DNA of 64,000 nt from Chitinophaga sp. CF118 (GCF_900112615.1 NZ_FOMK01000001.1:2046001-2110000); one strand, 5' to 3'; shown: positions 8,887 through 17,243, counted from the first letter of the stretch. Numbers and translations are program-made. The notes: a model not told the origin generated them from the letters alone.

Positions 8887-9006
8887 GTTTCTACTAAGTT
8901 CGTTGTCCCCAAATTTCCCCCTTGATATTTACATAGGTGGGTTGGGAGAAAAAGTACACTTTTTCCGCTAAAAATTTGAATCCGATTTTTAATAAAATAA
9001 GCAGGG

Positions 9007-9801
9007 TTAGTTTAATCGGCTGGAAACGTGTTGCATAGTGATAATAACTTTACTCCCATCGGGCTCATCCTGGTCATTATAAAGACCTTCTTCTTTTACA
9101 GAAGCCCGCAGGTTATATTTTTCATTGATGGCTGCAAGTCTTTCTCCGGCTATCCTTATTCCTTTTAAAAAGGATGTTTCTTTGGATGCCAGGACTGCAT
9201 TATGCACACCATTATCAGCTATCTGGATGCAAAGCATCTCTTTTTCCCGGCTGATGATGATCTTCAGATGTCCGCCTGTCTTTTCAGGTCTCAGCAATAT
9301 GCGGTGCCAGATAGCTTCCTGTACGTATGGCTGGATAATAAGTGGGGGGATCATGGTAACTTGCTGAAATACTTCGGGCAGTACTTCCAGTTGATAGTCG
9401 AATTGAGTTCCAAATCTTAGCTGCTCCAGTTGCAGGTATAGTTCCAGAGCCTCTACATCTTCTTCAAGATTCACCCATTCTTTATTACAGTTCCGAATCA
9501 TGAACCGCATAAGTTTTGCAAAGCGGGTAAGGTAGAGAGAGGCCAGATCCGTGCTTGTAGTGAGGATATAGTGATGGATTGCATTCAGGCTGTTAAAAAT
9601 GAAATGAGGATCCATCTGTGCCTGAAATGCATGCATTTCGAGGTATACAAGTGATTGTTGCCTGATTATTTCTTTTGCTGTAATCCGTTTTATCCGTCTT
9701 TCCCTATTAAAAAAAAGAACCCACAAGATCATTACACTTGACAAAAAAAACAGCCAGTACGGCCAACCTGCTGCATTGAGTATGTTATTACAAAGACTCA
9801 A
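9007..9801 (-). CDS. Sensor histidine kinase, LytS/YehU-type (His_kinase domain)
   Basis: This 264-residue kinase has a single N-terminal membrane segment ('YWLFFLSSVMILWVLFF') and no recognisable periplasmic sensor. The His_kinase dimerisation segment follows: 'LVYLEMHAFQAQMDPHFIFNSLNAIHHYI', with the phospho-accepting His in DPHFIFN near residue 64. The ATPase part includes 'MIPPLIIQPYVQEAI' and 'IQIADNG'. No in-frame ATG exists before the membrane segment; TTG at 9801 is the best start, because a stop codon lies 14 codons further up. It is paired with the LytTR regulator downstream. With so little sensor region it may read membrane state or need an accessory protein. Confidence 0.88.
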   Translation of the reverse strand: MSLCNNILNAAGWPYWLFFLSSVMILWVLFFNRERRIKRITAKEIIRQQSLVYLEMHAFQAQMDPHFIFNSLNAIHHYILTTSTDLASLYLTRFAKLMRFMIRNCNKEWVNLEEDVEALELYLQLEQLRFGTQFDYQLEVLPEVFQQVTMIPPLIIQPYVQEAIWHRILLRPEKTGGHLKIIISREKEMLCIQIADNGVHNAVLASKETSFLKGIRIAGERLAAINEKYNLRASVKEEGLYNDQDEPDGSKVIITMQHVSSRLN

Positions 9802-10048
9802 CTCTTTAACGGTTTTTATTTGAAAGGATATAATTTTAAATTATCTGCACTGTACAAGGCGCACCATCACCAGGTTAACAAGAAGAAAACCTCATTAGGT
9901 ACAGCATTGTAACATCAGTTAAGACCAGTATTAAATATCCGTCAAATATGTATGAAATTAAAGTGACAATTATTACAAGGCAGCATTTCTCCTGAAATTG
10001 GGGGAAAACGCATGGTAAGTGGTATTTGAGGTTTGGGATTAAAAATGA

Positions 10049-10068
10049 AAAGCTCCAGGCGGAGCTTT
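10049..10068 (-). terminator. Rho-independent terminator of the gldH-HK-RR operon
   Basis: This is an 8-bp GC-containing stem (AAAGCTCC/GGAGCTTT) with a 4-nt loop. On the minus strand it is followed by a T-rich run, 10 nt past the stop codon of the RprY-like gene. Confidence 0.8.
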
Positions 10069-10077
10069 ATATTTTGT

Positions 10078-10785
10078 CTATTCGGTGAATTTATACCCAA
10101 CTCCTCTGACTGAATGGAAATATCTGGAGTTCCGGCTATCTTCTTCAAAGTATTTACGGAAGTTCAGGATAAAGTTATCAATGGTACGTGTGGTGGGATA
10201 CACATTATAGCCCCATACCACCTGCAGGATCTTCTCACGGGTTACCACTTCCCCTTTGTTTTCGATCAGCAATTTCAGCAGCATTGCTTCCTTTTTGCTT
10301 AGTTCATAATGCTTCCCATCTTTTCCTATACATTCCTGTGCCCCAAAATCGATTTCATTACTACCAAAGCGGTAAACACTTGGAACACTATCTTTATCCT
10401 GGATTTTCTTATTCTTTACGATCAACTTTTCTACCCGGAGTAATAATTCTTCCAGGTTAAATGGCTTGGTCATATAATCATCTCCACCTTTTTTCAATCC
10501 GAGCACACGGTCAGCACTGCTATTCTTGGCACTAAGGAATAAGATGGGTACTTCATTATTCTGGATCCTGATGTTTTCACATACAGCAATACCATCCATT
10601 TCCGGTAGCATGATATCCAGGATAATCAGGTCGAAATATTCATTCTTAACCGCCTTTAAAGCAGCGGTGCCATTATCTACAGCCGTAACTTCATATCCTT
10701 CAAGCTCCAGGTTCAGCTTCAATGCTTCCTGGAGGTTCTCTTCGTCCTCTACCAGTAGTATGGATGCTTTTGTAGCTTCCTTCAT
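10078..10785 (-). CDS. OmpR/PhoB-type response regulator, RprY-like
   Basis: This is a 235-residue regulator. The receiver domain has 'LLVEDEENLQ', the phospho-acceptor Asp in 'LIILDIMLPEMDG' (about residue 55) and Lys in 'DDYMTKPF' (about 105). The winged-helix domain (about 135-235) includes 'LSKKEAMLLKLLIENKGEVVTREKIL' and 'TTRTIDNFILNFRKYFE', ending 'SVRGVGYKFTE'. The C-terminal recognition-helix wording is typical of the Bacteroidota RprY group. It follows its kinase gene by 23 bp and forms an operon with that gene and gldH. Confidence 0.92.
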   Translation of the reverse strand: MKEATKASILLVEDEENLQEALKLNLELEGYEVTAVDNGTAALKAVKNEYFDLIILDIMLPEMDGIAVCENIRIQNNEVPILFLSAKNSSADRVLGLKKGGDDYMTKPFNLEELLLRVEKLIVKNKKIQDKDSVPSVYRFGSNEIDFGAQECIGKDGKHYELSKKEAMLLKLLIENKGEVVTREKILQVVWGYNVYPTTRTIDNFILNFRKYFEEDSRNSRYFHSVRGVGYKFTE

Positions 10786-10808
10786 AGTTTATAATTGCAA
10801 TAGCTAAT

Positions 10809-11825
10809 TTACATTGTTTGAGCCGAATATATAGGCCATGTTATTTCGAAACAGGCGCCAGCCGGCACATTATCCTTTACAATAATGGTTCCTCCATGTT
10901 GCTGTACTATTTTCTCTGTAAGGAATAAGCCTAATCCTGATCCCTTTGATTTCCGCGTATTTTCATTGCCTATACGATAAAATTTCAGGAAGATTCGTCT
11001 CCGTTCATCTTCAGGTATGCCAGGTCCTTCATCCGTTACTTTTAGCTTTAGTTGGTTCCCTGTTTCTATTAACTGTACATCTATCACCGTATGTTTAGGT
11101 GAATATTTGGCAGCATTCTCTACCAGGTTACTCAGCATGATCTGCAACATGAATTTGTCTCCATTCAACCACACATCAGGCAAAATATGTGCCTGTATGG
11201 TATGTGTCGGTATCCGGGATTGAATTTCCTTTACACCGGCTTCCAGCAGAGAGGAAAAATCAAGGTCTTCCCGGAATAGTTGGTATCGCTGGGATTCCAT
11301 CTGGGATGCCAGTAAGATATTATTACAAAGCTGATCAAGGCGGTTGGTTTCGCGGATCGTATTATCCAGCAACCGATGTTGTTTTTCCTCATCCAGCTTA
11401 TGTTTCCGTAATGTTTCCAGATTTAGTTTTGCAGCGGCTATAGGAGATTTCAATTCATGAGTTACTGCCATCATAAAATTCTGCTGTTGTTGTGATAGCT
11501 TCATCTGTTTATAGATAGCCAGATATACAAAGAATCCACCCAGCAGGATGATAGCAAGAAAAATAACACCTTCCCCAAAGAACATGACAGATCGTCGCTC
11601 TTCTGTAGTTTGTATACGTTGCAATTCCTGATGATATTCTACGGGGTGGGCTACGCTATCCGTGCGTAACATCAGGTTCTGGATCTCAAATCGGGTTATC
11701 TGTTCACTTTGCATAAACAGGAGGACTCCCCACCATACCAGTGCAAGAATAGTGTAAGCAAGTATGAAAAGATAGATGAAGGAAATTACCTTTCCTTCGT
11801 GCATTTTAAGGAATAGCTTTCTCAT
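10809..11825 (-). CDS. Sensor histidine kinase, RprX-like
   Basis: This is a 338-residue membrane kinase. Transmembrane segments lie at about 15-37 and 82-104 and flank a short periplasmic loop of about 45 residues. The HisKA box is 'MMAVTHELKSPIAAAKLNLETL' (His near 125). The HATPase_c boxes are N 'LSNLVENAAKYSPKH', G1 'VTDEGPGIPEDE' and G2 'GSGLGLFLTEKIVQQHGG'. The start codon lies inside the 3' end of gldH (20-bp overlap), so the two are translationally coupled. The response regulator follows. The small periplasmic loop suggests sensing at or in the membrane rather than of a large ligand. Confidence 0.92.
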   Translation of the reverse strand: MRKLFLKMHEGKVISFIYLFILAYTILALVWWGVLLFMQSEQITRFEIQNLMLRTDSVAHPVEYHQELQRIQTTEERRSVMFFGEGVIFLAIILLGGFFVYLAIYKQMKLSQQQQNFMMAVTHELKSPIAAAKLNLETLRKHKLDEEKQHRLLDNTIRETNRLDQLCNNILLASQMESQRYQLFREDLDFSSLLEAGVKEIQSRIPTHTIQAHILPDVWLNGDKFMLQIMLSNLVENAAKYSPKHTVIDVQLIETGNQLKLKVTDEGPGIPEDERRRIFLKFYRIGNENTRKSKGSGLGLFLTEKIVQQHGGTIIVKDNVPAGACFEITWPIYSAQTM

Positions 11826-12315
11826 TTTGTCGTAACCCGGCTTTCTCGATCCGCAGGCCTACATTCATAATATCTGGCAACGGATTTTGCCGCATGTTTT
11901 GTTCAAAAGTAAACCGGTAAGTACCCGGCTTGTTCAATATTGCCCGCTGTTGAATAGGAATCTGATGTTCGTAAATATCATCCAAACCGCTACCCAGCCA
12001 TTTACCAGACATATCTGCCAGAGGCAATTCAACGCGTTGGGGAATTGGCTGACCTTCCGGAAACTGTGTATTTACCACCAGCCATATATTACTGTAAGGG
12101 TAAGAATCCTTATGCCTTACATTCACATAAATATTGTATACATAGGCAGTATCCTGTGGTTGCAGAGTCACCTCAAAAACAGGCTTGTGGCTGTAAGACC
12201 ATTGATGGCCCGGGATCTCCAGGTTCTTTTCATAGGTGTCCATCTTCATGGGTTGGCAAGATGCTGTTGCCAACAACATACCCGCGGCCACAATAATCCG
12301 GCAGAAATTATTCAT
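11806..12315 (-). CDS. gldH: Gliding motility lipoprotein GldH
   Basis: This is a 169-residue lipoprotein. The signal sequence ends in a lipobox 'ATASCQPM', with Cys at about residue 20 as the lipidation site. The body has 'NIYVNVRHKDSYPYSNIWLVVNTQFPEG' and 'VELPLADMSGKWLGSGLDDIYEHQIP', which are hallmarks of GldH. In Flavobacterium johnsoniae GldH is required for gliding and is linked to the GldK-N/Sov type IX secretion machinery. The gene heads an operon with a two-component system, overlapping the kinase gene by 20 bp. No other gld gene is in this window. Confidence 0.9.
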   Translation of the reverse strand: MNNFCRIIVAAGMLLATASCQPMKMDTYEKNLEIPGHQWSYSHKPVFEVTLQPQDTAYVYNIYVNVRHKDSYPYSNIWLVVNTQFPEGQPIPQRVELPLADMSGKWLGSGLDDIYEHQIPIQQRAILNKPGTYRFTFEQNMRQNPLPDIMNVGLRIEKAGLRQNEKAIP

Positions 12316-12363
12316 ATACTTCGAAATACTTTTTATGCATGACGGCTGATCATCTGTAATTGA

Positions 12364-13239
12364 TTACAGTACGTTGAGTACTTGTTCTTTTGCCTTTTCC
12401 AGCTCATCCTTCATTAGCACAACCCATTGTTGTATGCTGGCATCGTTTGCCTTTGAACCTGTAGTATTGATCTCTCTTCCTATTTCCTGCAACACAAATC
12501 CCAATTTCTTTCCTTTTGCAGAATCAACTTCATGTAAGATCTCTTTAAAATAACGGCAGTGATTTTCCAACCTGATCAGTTCTTCAGAGATGTCCAGTTT
12601 TTCTAAATAAAAGATCAGTTCCTGCTCCAGACGGTTCCCATCCACATTCTCTTTCCCCACATGTTCTGCCAGCAAACTTTCCAGTCGCAGACGAACTCTA
12701 TCTTTACGCAGAGGGTCCAGTTCCCGCACCTTTACACAATAAGACTCTATATTATCTATCCGTACCAACAGATCTGCAGCCATCATCTGTCCCTCATCCT
12801 GGCGATGTGCATCCAGTTCTGCCAGGGCGGCCTTCAGCACTTTCTCCACCTCTTTCCACTCTTCCTCTGTAATCTGCTCTGTGGCGGGTGTCACTACCTC
12901 CGGAAGTTTCATCAGTACATTCAGCATCTCTTCCTGAGGAAGGTTTAGCTCAGTAGCAAGTGTACTGATAGACTGGTGATAAAACCTGGCCAGTTCTGTG
13001 TTGATCATTACCGGACGGGTAGCACCGTTTTGCCTTACATTCACCGTTGCATCCAGCGTACCACGCAGCAATGCCTGCTGTAACTGGTTGCGGATATCGA
13101 ACTCGTAAGGCTTTAATAACGGGGAAATTTTCAGATTAACATCAAACTGCTTACCATTAAGCGATTTTACTTCTGCCACAATAGTGGTCTCTCCCCTGGT
13201 ATTTTCCGCCCTTCCGAAGCCGGTCATTGATTTCAGCAT
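12364..13239 (-). CDS. YicC/YloC family endoribonuclease
   Basis: This is a 291-residue cytosolic protein with both YicC domains. The N-terminal domain begins 'MLKSMTGFGRAE'. The C-terminal DUF1732 domain ends 'EIGREINTTGSKANDASIQQWVVLMKDELEKAKEQVLNVL', in which the GREINTTGSK stretch is highly conserved. E. coli YicC is an endoribonuclease that promotes degradation of some small RNAs. The length is normal for the family. A -7 box lies at 13259-13266, 20 nt upstream of the ATG. Confidence 0.93.
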   Translation of the reverse strand: MLKSMTGFGRAENTRGETTIVAEVKSLNGKQFDVNLKISPLLKPYEFDIRNQLQQALLRGTLDATVNVRQNGATRPVMINTELARFYHQSISTLATELNLPQEEMLNVLMKLPEVVTPATEQITEEEWKEVEKVLKAALAELDAHRQDEGQMMAADLLVRIDNIESYCVKVRELDPLRKDRVRLRLESLLAEHVGKENVDGNRLEQELIFYLEKLDISEELIRLENHCRYFKEILHEVDSAKGKKLGFVLQEIGREINTTGSKANDASIQQWVVLMKDELEKAKEQVLNVL

Positions 13240-13258
13240 AATAGAGATTTGTGAGTAA

Positions 13259-13266
13259 CAAACCTA
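13259..13266 (-). promoter_or_regulatory. -7 promoter box (TAGGTTTG) for the yicC-like gene
   Basis: On the minus strand TAGGTTTG matches TAnnTTTG exactly and ends 20 nt upstream of the ATG at 13239. Confidence 0.5.
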
Positions 13267-13318
13267 CCTAAATTAGGGCAAAGCGCAAAAGAATAGCTAC
13301 AAGCTACCTAGAGTGAGC

Positions 13319-13906
13319 CTATCCAAACAATAGGCCGTAGATCTCCCGCTGGCTCATTTCCCTCATTTGTCCGGGCTGAATTCCTTCTATGGTAACACCA
13401 GCTATACGATAACGGATAAGTCTCAACGTAGGGAATCCCGCAGCAGCAGTCATTTTACGTACCTGCCGGTTTTTGCCTTCCCGTAGCACCAGTTTGATCC
13501 AGGGAGCCGGAATATTTTTACGGAACCGGATGGGAGGATTCCTTTCCGGCACCACTGGTTCCGTATTAAATATTTCTGCGTTGCAGCGACGGGTCTGATA
13601 TTTTTTCCCATCTACCGTAATCTGAACTCCCTGACGTAATTGCCGGATAGCAGGATCGTCAATAGCGCCATCTACCTGTACCCAATATTCCCGCTCATGC
13701 GCAAATTTAGGATCCAGCAACTTGTTATTCAATGATTTATCATTGGAAAGAATAAGCAATCCCTCACTATCATAATCCAGCCTGCCTACCGGATAAACAT
13801 CCGAGGGGACTTTAAAATAATCTGCCAGACTGTCCTTCCCATCCTCCTTCCCAAAACGGGTAAGTACCTGGAATGGTTTATATATAACATAATAATTAAA
13901 CGGCAT
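13319..13906 (-). CDS. rRNA large-subunit pseudouridine synthase, RluE/RsuA family
   Basis: This is a 195-residue RsuA-family enzyme without an S4 domain. The catalytic motif is 'VGRLDYDSEGLLILSND' (about residues 40-56, with the essential Asp in GRLD). Further motifs are 'REYWVQVDG', 'VLREGKNRQVRKMTAAAGFPTLRLIRYRI' and the closing 'PGQMREMSQREI'. Lack of S4 and the short length fit RluE, which modifies U2457 of 23S rRNA in E. coli. It is divergent from the Crp/Fnr gene, with a 63-bp gap. Confidence 0.88.
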   Translation of the reverse strand: MPFNYYVIYKPFQVLTRFGKEDGKDSLADYFKVPSDVYPVGRLDYDSEGLLILSNDKSLNNKLLDPKFAHEREYWVQVDGAIDDPAIRQLRQGVQITVDGKKYQTRRCNAEIFNTEPVVPERNPPIRFRKNIPAPWIKLVLREGKNRQVRKMTAAAGFPTLRLIRYRIAGVTIEGIQPGQMREMSQREIYGLLFG

Positions 13907-13950
13907 ACACTAACAACTCACTACTTAAGAGTAAATTGCCCGTAAATTAG

Positions 13951-13958
13951 TAATTTTG
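13951..13958 (+). promoter_or_regulatory. -7 promoter box (TAATTTTG) for the Crp/Fnr gene
   Basis: TAATTTTG followed by CGG matches the TAnnTTTG consensus and lies only 12 nt before the ATG at 13970, implying a leader of about 5 nt. Confidence 0.5.
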
Positions 13959-13969
13959 CGGTCGAATAT

Positions 13970-14680
13970 ATGTGTACAGCTTTCCATAATGCTTCTTGTC
14001 TGAATTGCCAGGCCCGCTTTGGATCAATCCTTTTCAAAGCTGAAAAGTGCAATCTGGAAGAAATTGAAGCCGCCAAAGTATGCTCAATGTATAAAAAAGG
14101 GCAGGTAGTATTCCAGGAAGGAGCATATCCTTTTGGGATCTATTGCGTGAATACCGGTAAGATTAAATTGTCACATTGTGGAGATGATGGTCGCGAGCAG
14201 ATTGTGCGACTTGCCAAACCAGGCGACATCATAGGCTATAAAGCACTCCTTAGCGCTGAACGCTATACCGCTTCTGCAATCGCCCTGGATGATGCTTCTG
14301 TATGCTTTATTCCCAAAGATCTTTTCATGAGCGTGTTACAGAAAGATGCCAGTCTTTCCTTTGAAATGATGCGCATCATTGCCAGCGAACTACGTAAAGC
14401 AGAGCTTAAGATCACTCACCTCTCCCAGAAGCCTGTACGCGAACGACTAGCAGAAACACTCCTCTTTATTAAAGAAACCTATGGTGTGGAAGCAGACGGC
14501 TTCACTCTTAACGTTCGCCTCTCCCGCGAAGAAATAGCCAACCTTGTTGGCACCGCCACAGAATCGGCCATCAGGCTGCTGTCTGAATTTAAAAAGGACG
14601 GTCTCATCGAACTTCAGGGTAAAAAAATCCGCCTGCTCAATACTGAGGAATTAATGCGTACCGCCAATCTCCAGGATTAA
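13970..14680 (+). CDS. Crp/Fnr family transcriptional regulator, cysteine-rich (FNR-like)
   Basis: This is a 236-residue regulator. The N-terminus holds four cysteines (C2, C10, C13, C27) in the place where E. coli FNR has its 4Fe-4S ligands. C38, C59, C70 and C112 follow in or near the cyclic-nucleotide-binding-like beta barrel ('VVFQEGAYPFGIYCVNTGKIK', 'IVRLAKPGDIIGYKALL'). The dimer helix is about residues 127-150. The winged helix-turn-helix contains 'LSREEIANLVGTATESAIRLL' (about 184-204). Glu198 and Arg202 line up with the FNR recognition residues Glu209 and Arg213. It sits directly upstream of the cbb3 oxidase genes, whose promoters carry FNR-like boxes, so it most likely senses oxygen or redox state and controls them. 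The Fe-S cluster is inferred, not shown. Confidence 0.9.
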   Translation: MCTAFHNASCLNCQARFGSILFKAEKCNLEEIEAAKVCSMYKKGQVVFQEGAYPFGIYCVNTGKIKLSHCGDDGREQIVRLAKPGDIIGYKALLSAERYTASAIALDDASVCFIPKDLFMSVLQKDASLSFEMMRIIASELRKAELKITHLSQKPVRERLAETLLFIKETYGVEADGFTLNVRLSREEIANLVGTATESAIRLLSEFKKDGLIELQGKKIRLLNTEELMRTANLQD

Positions 14681-14704
14681 GGATGACCTCCATCACATTT
14701 TAGG

Positions 14705-14718
14705 TTGATGATGATCAT
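14705..14718 (+). promoter_or_regulatory. FNR-like operator upstream of fixI
   Basis: TTGAT-GATG-ATCAT matches the FNR consensus TTGAT-N4-ATCAA with one mismatch. Its centre is 29.5 bp upstream of the first base of the -7 box TAGCTTTG, about -43 from the expected transcription start, the position of class II activator sites. Confidence 0.65.
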
Positions 14719-14740
14719 TGTCATCCGTAAGCTATACGGC

Positions 14741-14748
14741 TAGCTTTG
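14741..14748 (+). promoter_or_regulatory. -7 promoter box (TAGCTTTG) for fixI
   Basis: This is an exact TAnnTTTG match ending 15 nt before the ATG at 14764. The identical octamer occurs at 17212-17219 before ccoS, with the same spacing to an FNR-like box. Confidence 0.65.
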
Positions 14749-14763
14749 TTCCAAATCTTCAAT

Positions 14764-17157
14764 ATGGCTACGCTATCCGCTATCCCTGGGACACAAGTAC
14801 AATGTGATCACTGCGGAGAAACATGTACGGACACCAACATTACTCTTGGCGATAAATCTTTCTGCTGCCAAGGCTGTAAACTGGTATACGAAATATTGAA
14901 CGAGAACGACCTCTGTGAATATTATTCCCTTAATGATAAACCTGGGCTGGCACAACGTATCTCTGTGAGAAAAGATAAATTCGCCTTTCTCGATGATGAA
15001 AAGATTCAGCAGCAACTGCTGCAGTACCGTGATGATGAACAAACACATGTTACATTTTACATTCCTTATATTCATTGCAGCTCCTGCTTGTGGTTACTTG
15101 AAAATCTTCATCGGCTTGATCCGGGCGTACAGAAAGTAACGGTCAACTTTACCAAAAAAGAAGCACAGATCATTTTCCGGCACACCCAGACATCAATGAG
15201 AAAAGTGGTGGAAGCATTGACCCGAATCGGATATGAACCTTACATCAGCCTACAAGATCTGAACCGGAAAAAGCCGCGCCTGCAACGCGACCTCATTTAT
15301 CGCATTGGCGTTGCTGGCTGCTGCTTCGGAAACATTATGCTGCTCAGTTTTCCTGAATATTTTTCCGGACATAGCTACTCAGATCCAAAACTAAACACCC
15401 TCTTTCGTTATCTTAATCTGCTCTTGTCATTACCCGTATTCTTCTATAGTGCACAGGTATTTTTCAAGTCTGCCTGGAACAGTCTGAAAGCTGGATTCCT
15501 CAATATTGATGTACCTATTGTACTGGCTATCATTGTTACCTTTGTGCGTAGCCTGTCAGACGTTCTTTCCGGTAATGGCGCGGGGTATTTCGACTCAATG
15601 ACCGGCATCGTTTTCTTCATGCTGGCCGGCCGCATCCTGCAGGAAAAAACATATCAGGGCCTTTCTTTCGACCGCGACTACACAGCTTATTTTCCAGTAG
15701 CGGTTTCTGTTATTAAAGCAGGTAAGGAGATACCTTCTGCATTGCCGGATATAAAAGTTAATGATACCTTACTGATTCATCATGATGAACTGATCCCTGC
15801 GGATGGAATATTAATAAAAGGTAGTGCTTTAATAGATTACAGCTTTGTTACAGGAGAGTCCCTTCCTGTCATAAAGGCAACAGGAGAGATTGTATATGCA
15901 GGAGGGAAACAACTTGAGGGTAACATCGAAATACTCACTATTAAAGAAGTAGCCCAGAGTTATCTTACCAGCCTGTGGAACCGTGAGGAACTGAAAGATC
16001 CAACAGATAAACAAGAATCATTTATTCATTTGCTGTCACGTAATTTTACCTGGGTAGTACTTTGGATTGCTGTCATTTGCGCAACTTACTGGTGGGCACA
16101 CGATCCGGCCCGTATATGGCCTGCCGTTACAGCTGTCTTGATTATTGCCTGTCCCTGTGCGCTCTTGCTGGCATCCTCTTTCACCAATGGACATATTCTC
16201 CGGATCTTAAGTCGTCATAAATTATATCTGCGCAATGCTGCTGCAATAGAACGCCTCGCTGGTGTAGATCATATTGTATTTGATAAAACAGGTACACTGA
16301 CAAGTAAAGCGAACAGTACTGTTACCTACACCGGACAATCTCTTACTCCTGATCAAACAGTTGCCATCGTATCCCTGGCAGCACAATCCACACATCCGCT
16401 CAGTAAAATAATAGCGGGTCATTACAAAAATATAAATCATCTGCCGGTAACCAGCTTTAAGTCTACTACTTCACAGGGAATCCGCGGATGGGTACAGGAA
16501 CATTTTATAGAACTGGGGAGTGCCGCATTTGTAGGTGCACCCGAAAATATTACTTCCGAAAACAGTGTTGTATTTGTCGCTATTGATGGTAATATTATCG
16601 GCTACTTCAGTATTGGGAATCAATTCAGAGAAGGCATTTCTTCTTTATTAAAACAACTGCAGACAAGATATCAACTCTCTCTTTTGTCTGGCGATAACAG
16701 CGCGGAGAAGATAAACCTCCGCAAGCTGATGGGACCCAAAGCCACACTACGTTTTACCCAACAACCACATGACAAACTGAACTATATACTACGATTGCAA
16801 AAAGAGGGATCAAGTGTGCTTATGATCGGCGATGGACTAAACGATGCAGGTGCATTAAAACAAAGTGATGTTGGGATTTCTATTGCAGAAAACAGTAACA
16901 ATTTTACGCCTGCGAGCGATGGAATATTAGAAGCCGCAAAATTACCGCAATTACCACACTTTATAAAAATCTGCAAGGCCAACAACCGAATCATCATCAT
17001 CAGTTTTATCATTTCACTGATCTATAACATTACCGGACTTTACTTTGCAGTACAAGGTATATTATCCCCGCTCACAGCCGCTATCCTCATGCCGGCAAGT
17101 TCTATCAGCATAATACTGATCACCTATGGATTAAGCGAATGGGCAGACAAGCACTGA
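14764..17157 (+). CDS. ccoI: Heavy-metal P-type ATPase, CcoI/FixI (copper export for cbb3 oxidase assembly)
   Basis: This is a P1B-type ATPase of about 797 residues. The N-terminus has a cysteine cluster (C14, C17, C21 and CCxxC at 34-38), typical of FixI-type pumps. A metal-binding domain follows with 'YIHCSSCLWLLENL' near residue 100. Membrane helices lead to the transport motif 'IIACPCALLLAS' (CPC near 463-465). The phosphorylation loop is 'FDKTGTLTS' (Asp near 506), and 'MIGDGLNDAGALKQSDVG' is near 688. FixI/CcoI delivers copper across the inner membrane for the CuB centre of cbb3 oxidase. A TTG further upstream (14746) keeps the frame open, but ATG 14764 fits the promoter box. Its stop codon overlaps an FNR-like box of the next promoter. 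Confidence 0.94.
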   Translation: MATLSAIPGTQVQCDHCGETCTDTNITLGDKSFCCQGCKLVYEILNENDLCEYYSLNDKPGLAQRISVRKDKFAFLDDEKIQQQLLQYRDDEQTHVTFYIPYIHCSSCLWLLENLHRLDPGVQKVTVNFTKKEAQIIFRHTQTSMRKVVEALTRIGYEPYISLQDLNRKKPRLQRDLIYRIGVAGCCFGNIMLLSFPEYFSGHSYSDPKLNTLFRYLNLLLSLPVFFYSAQVFFKSAWNSLKAGFLNIDVPIVLAIIVTFVRSLSDVLSGNGAGYFDSMTGIVFFMLAGRILQEKTYQGLSFDRDYTAYFPVAVSVIKAGKEIPSALPDIKVNDTLLIHHDELIPADGILIKGSALIDYSFVTGESLPVIKATGEIVYAGGKQLEGNIEILTIKEVAQSYLTSLWNREELKDPTDKQESFIHLLSRNFTWVVLWIAVICATYWWAHDPARIWPAVTAVLIIACPCALLLASSFTNGHILRILSRHKLYLRNAAAIERLAGVDHIVFDKTGTLTSKANSTVTYTGQSLTPDQTVAIVSLAAQSTHPLSKIIAGHYKNINHLPVTSFKSTTSQGIRGWVQEHFIELGSAAFVGAPENITSENSVVFVAIDGNIIGYFSIGNQFREGISSLLKQLQTRYQLSLLSGDNSAEKINLRKLMGPKATLRFTQQPHDKLNYILRLQKEGSSVLMIGDGLNDAGALKQSDVGISIAENSNNFTPASDGILEAAKLPQLPHFIKICKANNRIIIISFIISLIYNITGLYFAVQGILSPLTAAILMPASSISIILITYGLSEWADKH

Positions 17158-17167
17158 TGTAAATCAG
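17154..17167 (+). promoter_or_regulatory. Upstream FNR-like operator of the ccoS-ccoNO promoter
   Basis: CTGAT-GTAA-ATCAG is a perfect palindromic TGAT-N4-ATCA core. It starts at the fixI stop codon, and its centre lies exactly 22 bp (two helical turns) upstream of the second box at 17176-17189. Confidence 0.55.
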
Positions 17168-17175
17168 GAGGTGCA

Positions 17176-17189
17176 TTGAGTTCCATCAT
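17176..17189 (+). promoter_or_regulatory. Proximal FNR-like operator of the ccoS-ccoNO promoter
   Basis: TTGAG-TTCC-ATCAT differs from the FNR consensus at two positions. Its centre is 29.5 bp upstream of the -7 box TAGCTTTG, exactly as for the box before fixI. Confidence 0.5.
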
Positions 17190-17211
17190 GATCCCGGTAC
17201 ATACGGTGTCA

Positions 17212-17219
17212 TAGCTTTG
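17212..17219 (+). promoter_or_regulatory. -7 promoter box (TAGCTTTG) for ccoS-ccoNOQP
   Basis: This is an exact TAnnTTTG match ending 24 nt before the ccoS ATG at 17244, identical to the fixI box. It suggests the structural oxidase genes have their own promoter inside the island. Confidence 0.6.
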
Positions 17220-17243
17220 TTACTGCAATAAAACTATTACATT

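Noticed and set aside
11887..12342. Plus-strand frame of 151 codons across gldH
   Set aside because: Shadow of gldH, with no signal or motif.
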